Shown here piece by piece: positions 16,547 through 25,157 of a stretch of DNA of 64,000 nt. The notes beneath the pieces were generated by a model that was given only the letters and a program-made list of their open reading frames with translations, was not told the origin of the DNA and searched no databases. Within the stretch, counting starts at the first letter, position 1. Each line of letters opens with the position of its first letter. The stretch is from Rhizobium oryzicola. GTDB lineage: Bacteria > Pseudomonadota > Alphaproteobacteria > Rhizobiales > Rhizobiaceae. The position numbers and the translations under genes were made by a program. The DNA is taken from contig NZ_JAUKWQ010000010.1 of assembly GCF_030504645.1 (NCBI RefSeq), positions 114,314-178,313 of the forward strand. Reading direction: 5' to 3'.

Positions 16547-18032
16547 TGAGACACCGCTCGTCTGCGCCGGCAGGCGCGATAATGCCGTGCGTCTGACCGC
16601 CGTCGACGAGAATGCCGCAAGGATCGGCCTGAAATGCGGGCAGGGCCTGACAGAGGCGCGGGCCATTTGTCCGTCGCTTCTCGTCATCGAGGAGGATCAG
16701 GCGGCTGATCGGCGTTTTCTGGAGGCATTGGCAGACTGGTGTGATCGTTACACCCCTCTGGTGGCGCTTGAAGGGTCTGACGGCCTGTTCCTGGATATTA
16801 CTGGCAGCAGCCACCTATTCGGCGGCGAGCAGCCCTTGCTGGATGAAATGTCCGCCCGGCTTTTGGCCATGGGGCTGGAGGCGCATGCGGCCATTTCACC
16901 ATCGCCGGGGCTCTCCTCGGCGCTGGCCCGCTTTGGCGGCAAGCCGATCGTGGAGGCGCATGAAGCCGAAGACGTCTTGGCACCTCTGCCGCTGTCGGCC
17001 TTGCGGATCGAAGCCTCGACCATCCAGGCCCTCGCCAAGGTGGGGTTGAAACAGATCGGCGATCTCTTGGACGCCCCGCGGGCGCCACTGGTGCGCCGCT
17101 TCGGCGCAGTGCTGCTTTTACGCCTTGACCAGGCACTGGGACGGGATGAAGAGGCAATTTCGCCGCGGCTTCCCGTGGCGCCCCTGTCTGCCGAACGGCG
17201 CCTTGCCGAACCCATTCAGGCGCAGGATCACATTCTGTCTCTTGCACGCCAACTGGCCGATGGGCTTGCGCCCAGCCTGGAGGCGCGAGGTGCCGGCGGA
17301 CGGCTCTTCGAGCTCGTTCTGTTCCGGGTGGATGGGCAGGTCTTTCGCCTGAAGGCAGGGGCGTCCACGCCCTTGCGCGACAAGGAGCGGATCGCCCGTC
17401 TCTTTGCCGAGCGGCTGCAGGCGGTGCATGACGATCTGGATGCCGGCTTTGGTTTCGAGATCCTGCGCCTCAACGTGTTGCGGCATGAGCCTTTCGATGC
17501 CCGGCAAGGTGACTTCGAAGACAATGATCGCCGACAGCAGTCATTGGCGGAGTTCGTTGATCAGGTCTCCGCCCGGCTGGGCGCTGATTGTCTGCAAACC
17601 TATCAACTGCGCGAAAGCCATATCCCGGAGCGAGCGGTCGTTCCGGTTGCGGCGATCGAGCATCTGATGGTCAGGAAGCCGATGCAGGAGGCCGCGCCCC
17701 TTCATCGCACGGTCGAGCGGCCTTTGCGCCTCTTCACCCATCCCGAGCCGTTGGAAGCCTATGCGGCGGAAGTGCCGGATGGCCCCCCTGTCCGTTTTCG
17801 CTGGCGCCGCCTCAATCATAAAGTCAGCCGCGCCGAGGGGCCGGAGCGTATTGCGACCGAATGGTGGCTGGATGCGGTCGAGGATGAGGAGGGCAAACCG
17901 AAAAAGGTGGATCGAACCCGCGACTACTTTCGGCTGGAGTGTGAGACCGGCGAACGTTTCTGGGTCTATCGCGAGGGCCTTTATGACCAGACGCCCAATC
18001 CGCGCTGGTACATGCACGGTATTTTCGCATGA
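16392..18032 (+). CDS. imuB: ImuB, catalytically inactive Y-family polymerase homologue
   Basis: A 546-aa Y-family polymerase fold that bridges ImuA, DnaE2 and the beta clamp. The polymerase core is recognisable (RILAVHFPKLATDRIL, SDGLFLDITGSSHLFGGE, a helix-hairpin-helix-like LAKVGLKQIGDLLDAPR at about 215), but the catalytic acids are absent: the first motif has H in place of the metal-binding Asp, and the SxDE motif reads GSDG. This loss is normal for ImuB. The start at 16392 overlaps imuA, and the stop overlaps the dnaE2 start (ATGA), so the three genes form one operon. Confidence 0.9.
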   Translation: MTANSETFHPQNSLSFGRTGQRILAVHFPKLATDRILRRCWGLSWRLTGHRDETPLVCAGRRDNAVRLTAVDENAARIGLKCGQGLTEARAICPSLLVIEEDQAADRRFLEALADWCDRYTPLVALEGSDGLFLDITGSSHLFGGEQPLLDEMSARLLAMGLEAHAAISPSPGLSSALARFGGKPIVEAHEAEDVLAPLPLSALRIEASTIQALAKVGLKQIGDLLDAPRAPLVRRFGAVLLLRLDQALGRDEEAISPRLPVAPLSAERRLAEPIQAQDHILSLARQLADGLAPSLEARGAGGRLFELVLFRVDGQVFRLKAGASTPLRDKERIARLFAERLQAVHDDLDAGFGFEILRLNVLRHEPFDARQGDFEDNDRRQQSLAEFVDQVSARLGADCLQTYQLRESHIPERAVVPVAAIEHLMVRKPMQEAAPLHRTVERPLRLFTHPEPLEAYAAEVPDGPPVRFRWRRLNHKVSRAEGPERIATEWWLDAVEDEEGKPKKVDRTRDYFRLECETGERFWVYREGLYDQTPNPRWYMHGIFA

Positions 18033-21000
18033 AGCCGGAAGACCCACCCTTTTGCGAGATCGGCGCGCGAACCAATTTCTCCTTTCTGGAGGGTGCTTCC
18101 CATCCAGAGGAAATGGTTGAGGAAGCGTCGAAGCTTGGCCTTCACGGTCTTGGCATTGCCGACCGCAACACTGTTGCAGGCGTGGTGCGGGCGCATGCAA
18201 AATTGCGCGACATGAAGGCAAAGACGAACCTTAGGGTACAACCGGGTGCGCGGCTCGTCTTTGCCGATGACACGCCGGATATGCTGGCCTTTCCTATCGA
18301 CAGGCAGGGCTGGGGGCATCTCTGCCGGTTGTTGAGTCAGGGCAATCTGCGCACTGAAAAGGGCAATTGCCTTCTCTATCGCGACGATCTCCTGGAATGG
18401 GGAGATCAGATGATGCTGGCCCTGCTGCCGGGCCGCAACCTTCTGGCAAATGGGCAGGCGCGTGAGAGCTTTCCGGATCTTCTGTCGCGTCTGAAGTCTC
18501 GCTTCGGTGCTCGGTTCTATCTGGGGCTTGCCCCGGAATATGACGGGCGCGATGCCTTTGCCTTTGCAAGCTTTGCCCAATGGGCCCAGGCGACCAGCAT
18601 TCCTTTGATTGCCACCAATCAACCACTTTATCATGATCGCAAGCGGCGACCGCTCGCCGATGTGGTCACCGCCATTCGCGAGCATGTCACCGCGCAGGAG
18701 GCCGGCTTTCGCTTTGCCGCCAATGGCGAGCGTTATCTGAAAACCTCTGAAAAGCTGGAGCCCGTATTTCGCCAATATCCGCAAGCGATCTCCAATAGCC
18801 TGCGTTTTTTCTCGCAGTTGAAGTTCTCGCTGGACGAGTTGGAGCACAATTATCCGGAAGAGAAACACAAGGGAGAAACGCCCTCAGATACTCTGGAGCG
18901 CCTGACCTATGAGGGAGCGCTGAAACGATTTGGCGGTAAAATCTCAGAAGACGTCGAGCGTCAGATCCGCGAGGAGCTGCAGCTGATCCGGGACAAGCAA
19001 TATGCTCCCTATTTTCTGACTGTTCACAGGATCATGGAGTTTGCGCGTTCGCAAAACATCCTCTGCCAGGGACGAGGCTCAGCCGCCAATTCCACCGTCT
19101 GCTATTGTCTTGGTATCACTGATGTCAATCCGGCCAAACATAAGCTTCTCTTCGCCCGCTTTCTGTCTTCTGAGCGGGATGAGCCGCCGGATATCGATGT
19201 CGATTTCGAACATGCGCGCCGCGAGGAGGTCATCCAGTTCATCTACAGCACCTATGGCAAGGAGCATGCGGGTCTGGCGGCAGCCGTCACCAGCTACCGC
19301 ACCCGTTCTTCCGGCCGGGAGGTGGCAAAGGCCTTCGGTCTTTCGGAGGATGTGCAGTCGGCTCTCTCAAGTACCGTTTGGGGCTGGTCCACGGAGGGGA
19401 TCTCCGACCGCGATGCCCGGAACGCCGGCCTCGACATGCGCGATCCGACTACTCGGCAGGTGCTTGGTTATGCGCGCGAATTGATGAACTTCCCGCGCCA
19501 TCTCACCCAGCATGTCGGAGGCTTCGTGATGACGCGTGACAGGCTGGACGAGGTTGTGCCGATCATGCCGACCGCCATGCCCGGGCGCTACATGATCGAG
19601 TGGAACAAGGATGATCTCGATACACTCAACCTTTTGAAGGTCGATGTTCTGGCGCTTGGCATGCTGACCTGCCTTGCGAAGGCCTTCAGGCTTCTGGACG
19701 ATCATTACGGGCTGCAAAAGGATCTGGCCGGGATTATCGGGGAACAGAGGTCTGATGTCTACGACATGATCTGCCGTGCCGATACGATCGGTGTATTCCA
19801 GATCGAAAGCCGGGCACAGATGAGCATGCTGCCGCGCCTTCGCCCACGGGAATTCTATGATCTGGTCATTGAGGTCGCGATCGTTCGCCCCGGCCCCATC
19901 CAGGGCAATATGGTGCATCCTTACCTCAAGCGCCGCGAGGAGAAGCGGCTCTATGGCAAGGAGGTCACCTATCCCAAGCATGAGCTGAAGGATGTGCTGG
20001 AGCGGACGCTGGGTGTGCCTCTGTTCCAGGAACAGGCCATGCAGATTGCAATCGTGGCGGCGAAGTTTTCTCCCAGCGAAGCGGACAAGCTGCGCCGGGC
20101 CATGGCAACCTTCAAACGTACGGGGAAGGTGCATACGTTCCGCGACAGGATGGTCGGGAACATGGTCGAACGCGGTTACGAAAGGGAGTTTGCCGAGCGC
20201 TGTTTCAGCCAGATCGAAGGCTTTGGCGAATACGGCTTTCCGGAAAGCCATGCCGCTTCATTCGCTTTGCTGGTTTATGTCTCCTGCTGGTTCAAGGCGC
20301 TCTACCCCGATGTGTTTCTGGCGGCCATCCTGAATTCCCAGCCCATGGGTTTCTATGCGCCCGCCCAATTGGTGCGGGATGCGCGCGAGCATGGGATCGA
20401 GGTGCTGCCGGTCGATGTCAATTTTTCCGATTGGGATGCCGTGTTGGAGAAGGGCAATGGGTTTGATGGCCGTTCGATGGCGCCGCAGCACCGGAGCATG
20501 TCCAAAGTCATTCAGGCGCAGAAATCGGTACGGCTTGGTTTCCGGCTGGTCAAAGGGCTTGCTGAAGCGGAGATCCGGCAGAAGCTGGTGGCGGCGCGGG
20601 GTAAGGGGTATCGCTCGATCCGGGATCTGTGGCTGCGTTCTGGCCTCAACCGCGCGACGATCGAGAAGCTGGCGGATGCGGATGCCTTTCGTTCCATGGG
20701 GCTCGACCGGCGCCAGGCGTTGTGGGCGGTGAAGGCTTTGGATGCCAAAAGTGCTAGCGAAAGCCTGCCGCTCTTCGAGCGCACCGGTCACGAAGACCTG
20801 CAGGACGAACCGGCAATGGATCTGCCGGAGATGCCGCCTGGCGAACAGGTGATCGAGGATTATCGCAGCCTCACTCTGTCGCTGAAGGCGCATCCCGTCT
20901 CTTTCCTGCGGGCGGAGCTGCAGGGGCGGGCGATGGTGACGACGGCTGCCTTGAGGACGGCCGAGAAAAACCGTCGGGTGGAAGTGGCAGGCCTTGTGCT

Positions 21001-21406
21001 AATCCGCCAGCGGCCCGGCACCGCCAAGGTGATCTTCATGACACTGGAGGATGAGACGGGTGTTGCGAATGTTATCGTGCGTCCGAAGATCTTTGCGAAT
21101 TATCGTGCCGTGGTGATGGCAGCACGGTTGGTGCGTATCCGCGGGCTGTTGCAGCGGGAAAGCGACGTGATCCACGTCATCGCCGACCATATCGAGGATT
21201 TGACTCCCATGCTGGGGCTTCTGCAGGCGGAGAAACGCCGTTTTGGTGTCTGCGAGCGCGCCGATGAGGTGCTGCGAGCCACGCTGGATCATCGCGAGCA
21301 ATTGGTGCGCAGGAAGGCAGCGGCAGAAAGATCAGCACCTGCGCCTTCGCCTGGTCTGTTCGATGACAATGCCCGGGTTCTGCCGAGAGGGCGCAATTTT
21401 CATTGA
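18029..21406 (+). CDS. dnaE2: Error-prone DNA polymerase III alpha subunit DnaE2
   Basis: A 1125-aa C-family polymerase that carries out SOS translesion synthesis with ImuA and ImuB. The N-terminal PHP domain begins GARTNFSFLEGASHPEEM. The palm carries the catalytic pair in PPDIDVDFEHARREEV (about 385). Later come FVMTRDRLDEVVP, VPLFQEQAMQIAIVAAKFSP (helical fingers) and a C-terminal OB fold (VEVAGLVLIRQRPGTAKVIF, about 970). The short N-terminus and overall length distinguish DnaE2 from the replicative DnaE1 (about 1160 aa). Confidence 0.95.
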   Translation: MKPEDPPFCEIGARTNFSFLEGASHPEEMVEEASKLGLHGLGIADRNTVAGVVRAHAKLRDMKAKTNLRVQPGARLVFADDTPDMLAFPIDRQGWGHLCRLLSQGNLRTEKGNCLLYRDDLLEWGDQMMLALLPGRNLLANGQARESFPDLLSRLKSRFGARFYLGLAPEYDGRDAFAFASFAQWAQATSIPLIATNQPLYHDRKRRPLADVVTAIREHVTAQEAGFRFAANGERYLKTSEKLEPVFRQYPQAISNSLRFFSQLKFSLDELEHNYPEEKHKGETPSDTLERLTYEGALKRFGGKISEDVERQIREELQLIRDKQYAPYFLTVHRIMEFARSQNILCQGRGSAANSTVCYCLGITDVNPAKHKLLFARFLSSERDEPPDIDVDFEHARREEVIQFIYSTYGKEHAGLAAAVTSYRTRSSGREVAKAFGLSEDVQSALSSTVWGWSTEGISDRDARNAGLDMRDPTTRQVLGYARELMNFPRHLTQHVGGFVMTRDRLDEVVPIMPTAMPGRYMIEWNKDDLDTLNLLKVDVLALGMLTCLAKAFRLLDDHYGLQKDLAGIIGEQRSDVYDMICRADTIGVFQIESRAQMSMLPRLRPREFYDLVIEVAIVRPGPIQGNMVHPYLKRREEKRLYGKEVTYPKHELKDVLERTLGVPLFQEQAMQIAIVAAKFSPSEADKLRRAMATFKRTGKVHTFRDRMVGNMVERGYEREFAERCFSQIEGFGEYGFPESHAASFALLVYVSCWFKALYPDVFLAAILNSQPMGFYAPAQLVRDAREHGIEVLPVDVNFSDWDAVLEKGNGFDGRSMAPQHRSMSKVIQAQKSVRLGFRLVKGLAEAEIRQKLVAARGKGYRSIRDLWLRSGLNRATIEKLADADAFRSMGLDRRQALWAVKALDAKSASESLPLFERTGHEDLQDEPAMDLPEMPPGEQVIEDYRSLTLSLKAHPVSFLRAELQGRAMVTTAALRTAEKNRRVEVAGLVLIRQRPGTAKVIFMTLEDETGVANVIVRPKIFANYRAVVMAARLVRIRGLLQRESDVIHVIADHIEDLTPMLGLLQAEKRRFGVCERADEVLRATLDHREQLVRRKAAAERSAPAPSPGLFDDNARVLPRGRNFH

Positions 21407-21525
21407 AAAGGCGGCGCTTCTTTCTCAGGCATTGAACATGAATTTTGAAGAAGAGACGTCACGTCCTTTTGAGCGCGCCAAGCGGCTTCTAAGCTGCCCT
21501 GATAGCAGGCAGACGATCATTTTTC

Positions 21526-21553
21526 TTGACATTGCGCATCCTCTTTATAAAAA
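21526..21553 (+). promoter_or_regulatory. Probable promoter of bfd-bfr
   Basis: TTGACA, 16 bp, TAAAAA. It lies about 38 bp before the proposed bfd start. Its position inside the longer open frame argues that translation begins at 21591 rather than 21438. No clear Irr or RirA box was found by eye. Confidence 0.5.
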
Positions 21554-21590
21554 CAGGATATCGAATGTCATGTTTGATGGCTTATGGACG

Positions 21591-21902
21591 ATGCTTGTCT
21601 GCAGTTGCAATTACATCACCGATCGGGAAATCAAGGATGTGATCAACAGTCTCCTTGATGAGGACTGTTGGCAGCTGATCGTTCCCGCCAAAGTTTATCA
21701 TGCCATGCAGAAGCGCGGACGTTGCTGCGGATGTTTCCCCAATGTGGTCGATATCATCATCCGCACAACCGAAGAATATCATGCAGCGCGTCACTCGACC
21801 GAAGCCGAGATTGTCGATTACATGTCCCGCTTGAAGAAGTTCCATGAAGACAACAGGAGAGCGGACATTGAAAGGCGACAAAAGAGTCATCGAGCGGCTT
21901 AA
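21591..21902 (+). CDS. bfd: Bacterioferritin-associated ferredoxin (Bfd-like)
   Basis: A 103-aa [2Fe-2S] protein that reduces the ferric core of bacterioferritin to release iron. The ligand pattern is clear: C4-S-C6 (MLVCSCNYITDREI) and C45-C-G-C48 (GRCCGCFPNVVDII), equivalent to C-x-C ... C-x2-C in E. coli Bfd. The C6-C45 spacing is seven residues longer than in E. coli, and a basic C-terminal tail of about 40 residues is added. An in-frame ATG at 21438 exists, but the -35/-10 pair lies inside that extension. The 3' end overlaps bfr by 35 bp. Confidence 0.75.
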   Translation: MLVCSCNYITDREIKDVINSLLDEDCWQLIVPAKVYHAMQKRGRCCGCFPNVVDIIIRTTEEYHAARHSTEAEIVDYMSRLKKFHEDNRRADIERRQKSHRAA

Positions 21903-22353
21903 CGAGGCACTATTCCTCGAGCTGGGCGCGGTTAACCAATACTGGCTGCATTACCGGTTGCTCGAAGATTGGGGCTATACCAAGCTCGCCAAAAAGGAAC
22001 GTGCGGAATCCATCGAGGAAATGCAGCACGCCGACAAGCTGGTGGCGCGGATTATCTTCCTCGAAGGTCACCCCAACCTCCAGACTCTCGCACCGCTGCG
22101 TATCGGCCAGAACATTCGTGAGGTTCTGGACGCTGACTTGGCCGGCGAGTACGATGCCCGCACATCCTACAAGGCGTCTCGCGACATCTGTCACGAAGCG
22201 GGCGATTACGTTTCCATGAAGCTTTTCGAGGAACTGCTGATCGATGAGGAAGGCCATATCGACTTCCTGGAGACGCAACTCGAGCTTCTGAACAAGCTGG
22301 GCGAGGAAAAGTACGGCCAGCTGAACGCCGATTCTGCCAACGAAGCGGAATAA
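21868..22353 (+). CDS. bfr: Bacterioferritin
   Basis: A 161-aa ferritin-like iron-storage subunit that forms a heme-containing 24-mer. It begins KGDKRVIERLNEALFLELGA and carries the ferroxidase ligands in AVNQYWLHYRLLEDWGY, SIEEMQHADKLVARI and DEEGHIDFLETQL; the heme-binding Met lies in the second of these. I choose the TTG at 21868, because AGGAGAG sits at ideal spacing and the product then has the family's usual N-terminus and length. An in-frame ATG at 21844 would add eight residues. The gene overlaps bfd. Confidence 0.93.
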   Translation: MKGDKRVIERLNEALFLELGAVNQYWLHYRLLEDWGYTKLAKKERAESIEEMQHADKLVARIIFLEGHPNLQTLAPLRIGQNIREVLDADLAGEYDARTSYKASRDICHEAGDYVSMKLFEELLIDEEGHIDFLETQLELLNKLGEEKYGQLNADSANEAE

Positions 22354-22399
22354 TTTCCGCGGCGGATCAAGCCGCCTGCATCCAGTGATACTAAAGGCA

Positions 22400-22430
22400 G
22401 GGCGCAATCTTTTCAGATTTGCGCCCTTTT
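22400..22430 (+). terminator. Rho-independent terminator of bfr
   Basis: GGGCGCAATCT-TTTC-AGATTTGCGCCC (one mismatch) is followed by TTTTATC, 46 bp after the bfr stop. Confidence 0.8.
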
Positions 22431-22437
22431 ATCTTGA

Positions 22438-23433
22438 TCAGTCGACCGCCGCACCGATGCGCTTGGCCTGAGCAATGCGAAGACGGTCGATCTTGCGCAG
22501 ATCCGATTCTTCCAGTTCCATCGCGGCATCGACCCATAGATCTACGACATCGATGAGTTCTTCATAGGCTAGCGGGTTGACCCGCCGGCGCACGTCACGC
22601 AGTGTCCGGTAGATGGAATGCTTGCGATTGTTTCGATTGATGTACTCCTTCGCGGCCTGTTGGCCGGTGCCGTCCTCGACCACCAGATCCACCAGACCCA
22701 TCGCATGCAGTTCATCGGCCGAGTAGATGCGGCCGCTCATGATCATCTGGCTGGCACGAACCGGGTCCAGCCGGCGCGAGAGGAAGCTATAGGCACCCAT
22801 GCCCGGAAAGAGATTGAAGAGAATTTCCGGCAGGCCGAACTTCGCAGATCGTTCGGCGATGATGATGTCGGAGGCCATGGCCGCTTCGAATCCGCCGCCC
22901 AGCGCATCGCCCTGGACGACAGAGATTAACACTATCGGCAGGTCGAAGCTCATATAGGACGAGTAGACGAGATCGACGCAGGCGCGCGCATACTGCCTCA
23001 AGCCTTCCCGGTCCCGGGCGCGAATATGTTTGGCGAAATAGCCGAGGTCGCCGCCAAGATTGAAGATGTTCGGCAATTTGGATCCGATCACAAGATATTG
23101 GACCGGACGTTCGGGTGCCGCACGGCTCATGAACAGCTTGAGCTGGTTCGACATGTCACGCAGATCGCTGAGCAGCGAAGGCGTGTAGCTTGGCGCTTCC
23201 GTGGGCTTCATGAAGTACCACAGGGCCTTCTGCGCCGGGTCCAGTCGAACATCCAGATCCCGATAGGTCTTGGTGGCAAAGCTGAGTTCTATCGGCAACG
23301 GCGATGCCAGAATGCGTCGCCCTGACATCGAGAGATCCTCGTCGGGACGATCGTCGCTCTGGGCGGAAACTTCAAAACCATGCCTGTCAATTGCGGCGTA
23401 GCTGCTTCGATCCTGGTCGGAAATGTCCATCAT
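22438..23433 (-). CDS. RpfF-like crotonase (putative diffusible signal factor synthase)
   Basis: A 331-aa crotonase-fold protein. It resembles Xanthomonas RpfF, which makes cis-2-unsaturated fatty acid signals, more than ordinary enoyl-CoA hydratases. Shared stretches are IFNLGGDLGYFAKHIRARD, VVQGDALGGGFEAAMASD, GLPEILFNLFPGMGAYSF and AMGLVDLVVEDG. The two RpfF catalytic glutamates are present (E183 in GGGFEA and E203 in GLPEIL), spaced 20 residues as in RpfF E141/E161. An N-terminal extension of about 50 residues is added. I chose ATG 23433; the longer TTG frame starts inside the upstream terminator. No rpfC or rpfG is nearby. Signal production is inferred. Confidence 0.75.
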   Translation of the reverse strand: MMDISDQDRSSYAAIDRHGFEVSAQSDDRPDEDLSMSGRRILASPLPIELSFATKTYRDLDVRLDPAQKALWYFMKPTEAPSYTPSLLSDLRDMSNQLKLFMSRAAPERPVQYLVIGSKLPNIFNLGGDLGYFAKHIRARDREGLRQYARACVDLVYSSYMSFDLPIVLISVVQGDALGGGFEAAMASDIIIAERSAKFGLPEILFNLFPGMGAYSFLSRRLDPVRASQMIMSGRIYSADELHAMGLVDLVVEDGTGQQAAKEYINRNNRKHSIYRTLRDVRRRVNPLAYEELIDVVDLWVDAAMELEESDLRKIDRLRIAQAKRIGAAVD

Positions 23434-23472
23434 AGCGTCCGTCCCCGTGCTTAGAGCCGACACTGTATCAGA

Positions 23473-23497
23473 CAAAAAGGCCCCGCGAAGGGGCCTT
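23473..23497 (-). terminator. Rho-independent terminator of the rhaD-rhaI transcript
   Basis: On the minus strand AAGGCCCC-TTCGC-GGGGCCTT runs into TTTTTG, about 85 bp beyond the rhaI stop. It separates the rhamnose operon from the RpfF-like gene. Confidence 0.85.
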
Positions 23498-23582
23498 GTT
23501 AACCGATCCTTAAGTTTGCTTAACGCATATAGTTAATTTAGGAATTTCGATGTGGTTTACAACTTTTGATGCATTTTTGCAA

Positions 23583-24875
23583 TCAAACAATGCCGCCGGA
23601 GCCACTTTTTACGGCCGGACGTTGTGCCGCGACATGGGCGCGATAGCCGCTGGCGCGATAGGTTGCGACGGGATCGATCGCGCCGCCAGCACGACGGCGG
23701 GCTTCCGCCAGAATGGCCTCCACATCGGTGCGATAGGCGCGCTTTAATGTCTCCGTCGCCATCAGCGCGTCATTGTCGTTCTGGAAGCCTTCCAGAGCCC
23801 CCCGATCCACCAGCAGTGCCTGCGCATATGCGCGGCGGATTTCGTTGGCGGATGAAATCAGGCTTTCGATCGGGTCCGTTACGTTATGGCTCTGGTCGAT
23901 CATATGCACCGGGTGGAAGCCTTTCACGCCGCGGTGCTCGGCATCGACAAGTTCGTTGAACACAAGGAACAGGCGATAGGGCTCGACGGAACCGGCGTCC
24001 AGATCGTCATCGCCATACTTCGAGTCGTTGAAGTGGAAGCCGCCGAGCTTGCCGAACTGAATAAGGCGCGCAACGATCATCTCGATATTCGTGTTCGGCG
24101 CATGGTGTCCTAGGTCAACAAGGCAGAAGGCTTTTTCGCCGAGCGTCTGCGCGATCAGATAGTTCGTACCCCAGTCCTGCACGACCGTCGAATAGAAGGC
24201 TGGCTCATACATCTTGTGTTCGGAAAACAGCCGCCAATCATCCGGCAGCGCCTTGTAGATGGTGCGCATGGAGTCGAGATAGCGCTCGAACTGGCGAGTG
24301 AAGTTCGATTGGCCGGGGAAGTTGGAGCCATCGCCGATCCAGACTGTCAATGCCTTCGAGCCAATGGCCTTGCCGATCTCGATGCATTCCAGATTGTGCT
24401 CTACGGCCTGGGCGCGGGTCGCCGCATCCACATGGCTGAGCGAGCCAAACTTGTACGAATGCGCCTGATCGGCCGAATCGGAAAACGTGTTGGAGTTCAT
24501 CGCGTCGAAGCCGAGGCCGAGCGCATCACCCTTGGCCTTCAGCTCTTTCGGGTCCGCCTTGTCCCAAGGAATATGCAGGGAAACGGTCGGGGTGGCCTGC
24601 GTCAGTTGATGGATGACGCTGCAATCTTCCAGTTTGTCGAAGATATGGCGCGGTTCGCCGAGCCCTGGAAAACGGGCAAAGCGCGTGCCGCCGGTGCCGA
24701 CGCCCCAGGAGGGGACGGCCACGAAGAAGTCCGCGACCTTCTGCGTGATGGCGTTGATGTCGATGTTGTTGCGGGCCAGCTTTTCGCCCAGCGCGGCATA
24801 ATCCGAATGGTGAGCGGACGTGCGCTTCTCGTTTTCAGCGGCGATCACATCGCCTGCAATCTTCAGATCTGTCAT
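23583..24875 (-). CDS. rhaI: L-rhamnose isomerase (Rhizobium RhaI type)
   Basis: A 430-aa xylose-isomerase-like TIM-barrel enzyme that converts L-rhamnose to L-rhamnulose, the first intracellular step of rhamnose catabolism. Conserved segments include VAVPSWGVGTGGTRFARFPG, FGSLSHVDAATRAQAV, LTVWIGDGSNFPGQ, LFSEHKMYEPAFYSTVVQDW and FCLVDLGHHAPNTN (metal-binding His/Asp). It is the Pseudomonas stutzeri/rhizobial type, not the E. coli RhaA type. It lies downstream of rhaD, separated by a palindromic repeat, and ends at a strong terminator. Confidence 0.93.
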   Translation of the reverse strand: MTDLKIAGDVIAAENEKRTSAHHSDYAALGEKLARNNIDINAITQKVADFFVAVPSWGVGTGGTRFARFPGLGEPRHIFDKLEDCSVIHQLTQATPTVSLHIPWDKADPKELKAKGDALGLGFDAMNSNTFSDSADQAHSYKFGSLSHVDAATRAQAVEHNLECIEIGKAIGSKALTVWIGDGSNFPGQSNFTRQFERYLDSMRTIYKALPDDWRLFSEHKMYEPAFYSTVVQDWGTNYLIAQTLGEKAFCLVDLGHHAPNTNIEMIVARLIQFGKLGGFHFNDSKYGDDDLDAGSVEPYRLFLVFNELVDAEHRGVKGFHPVHMIDQSHNVTDPIESLISSANEIRRAYAQALLVDRGALEGFQNDNDALMATETLKRAYRTDVEAILAEARRRAGGAIDPVATYRASGYRAHVAAQRPAVKSGSGGIV

Positions 24876-24940
24876 TCATTCCTCCCAAATCGATCATTCG
24901 TTATCGGTGGGTGGGCTATTGCGGCCTGCGCAATTTACGA

Positions 24941-25128
24941 CACCCCCCTCTGTCCTGCCGGACATCTCCCCCTCAAGGGGGGAGATCGACTCGTGGTTAA
25001 CTCCCTTTCCTCCTCTGCCATGCCTCTGCTCGTCCTTGTGCTCGACAAGAGCGATGGAACGAGCGGAGGCCGCTCTGCTGATCTCCCCCGCTTTAAGGGG
25101 GAGATGCCTGGCAAGGCAGAGGGGGGTG
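24941..25128. repeat. RIME-like palindromic intergenic repeat between rhaD and rhaI
   Basis: A 188-bp imperfect palindrome. Its left end starts CACCCCCCTCTGTCCTGCCG and its right end is the inverse with a few mismatches. Internal stems (ATCTCCCCC / GGGGGAGAT) occur on both arms. It matches the Rhizobium-specific intergenic mosaic elements (RIME) in sequence style. Such repeats are short, non-coding and dispersed. Confidence 0.75.
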
Positions 25129-25157
25129 AGCCTCAAGTCACCAAACAGCGACGTTAC

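Noticed and set aside
21438..21590. N-terminal extension of the Bfd-like protein
   Set aside because: A good -35/-10 promoter lies inside it and the ferredoxin begins exactly at MLVCSCN, so it is probably not translated.
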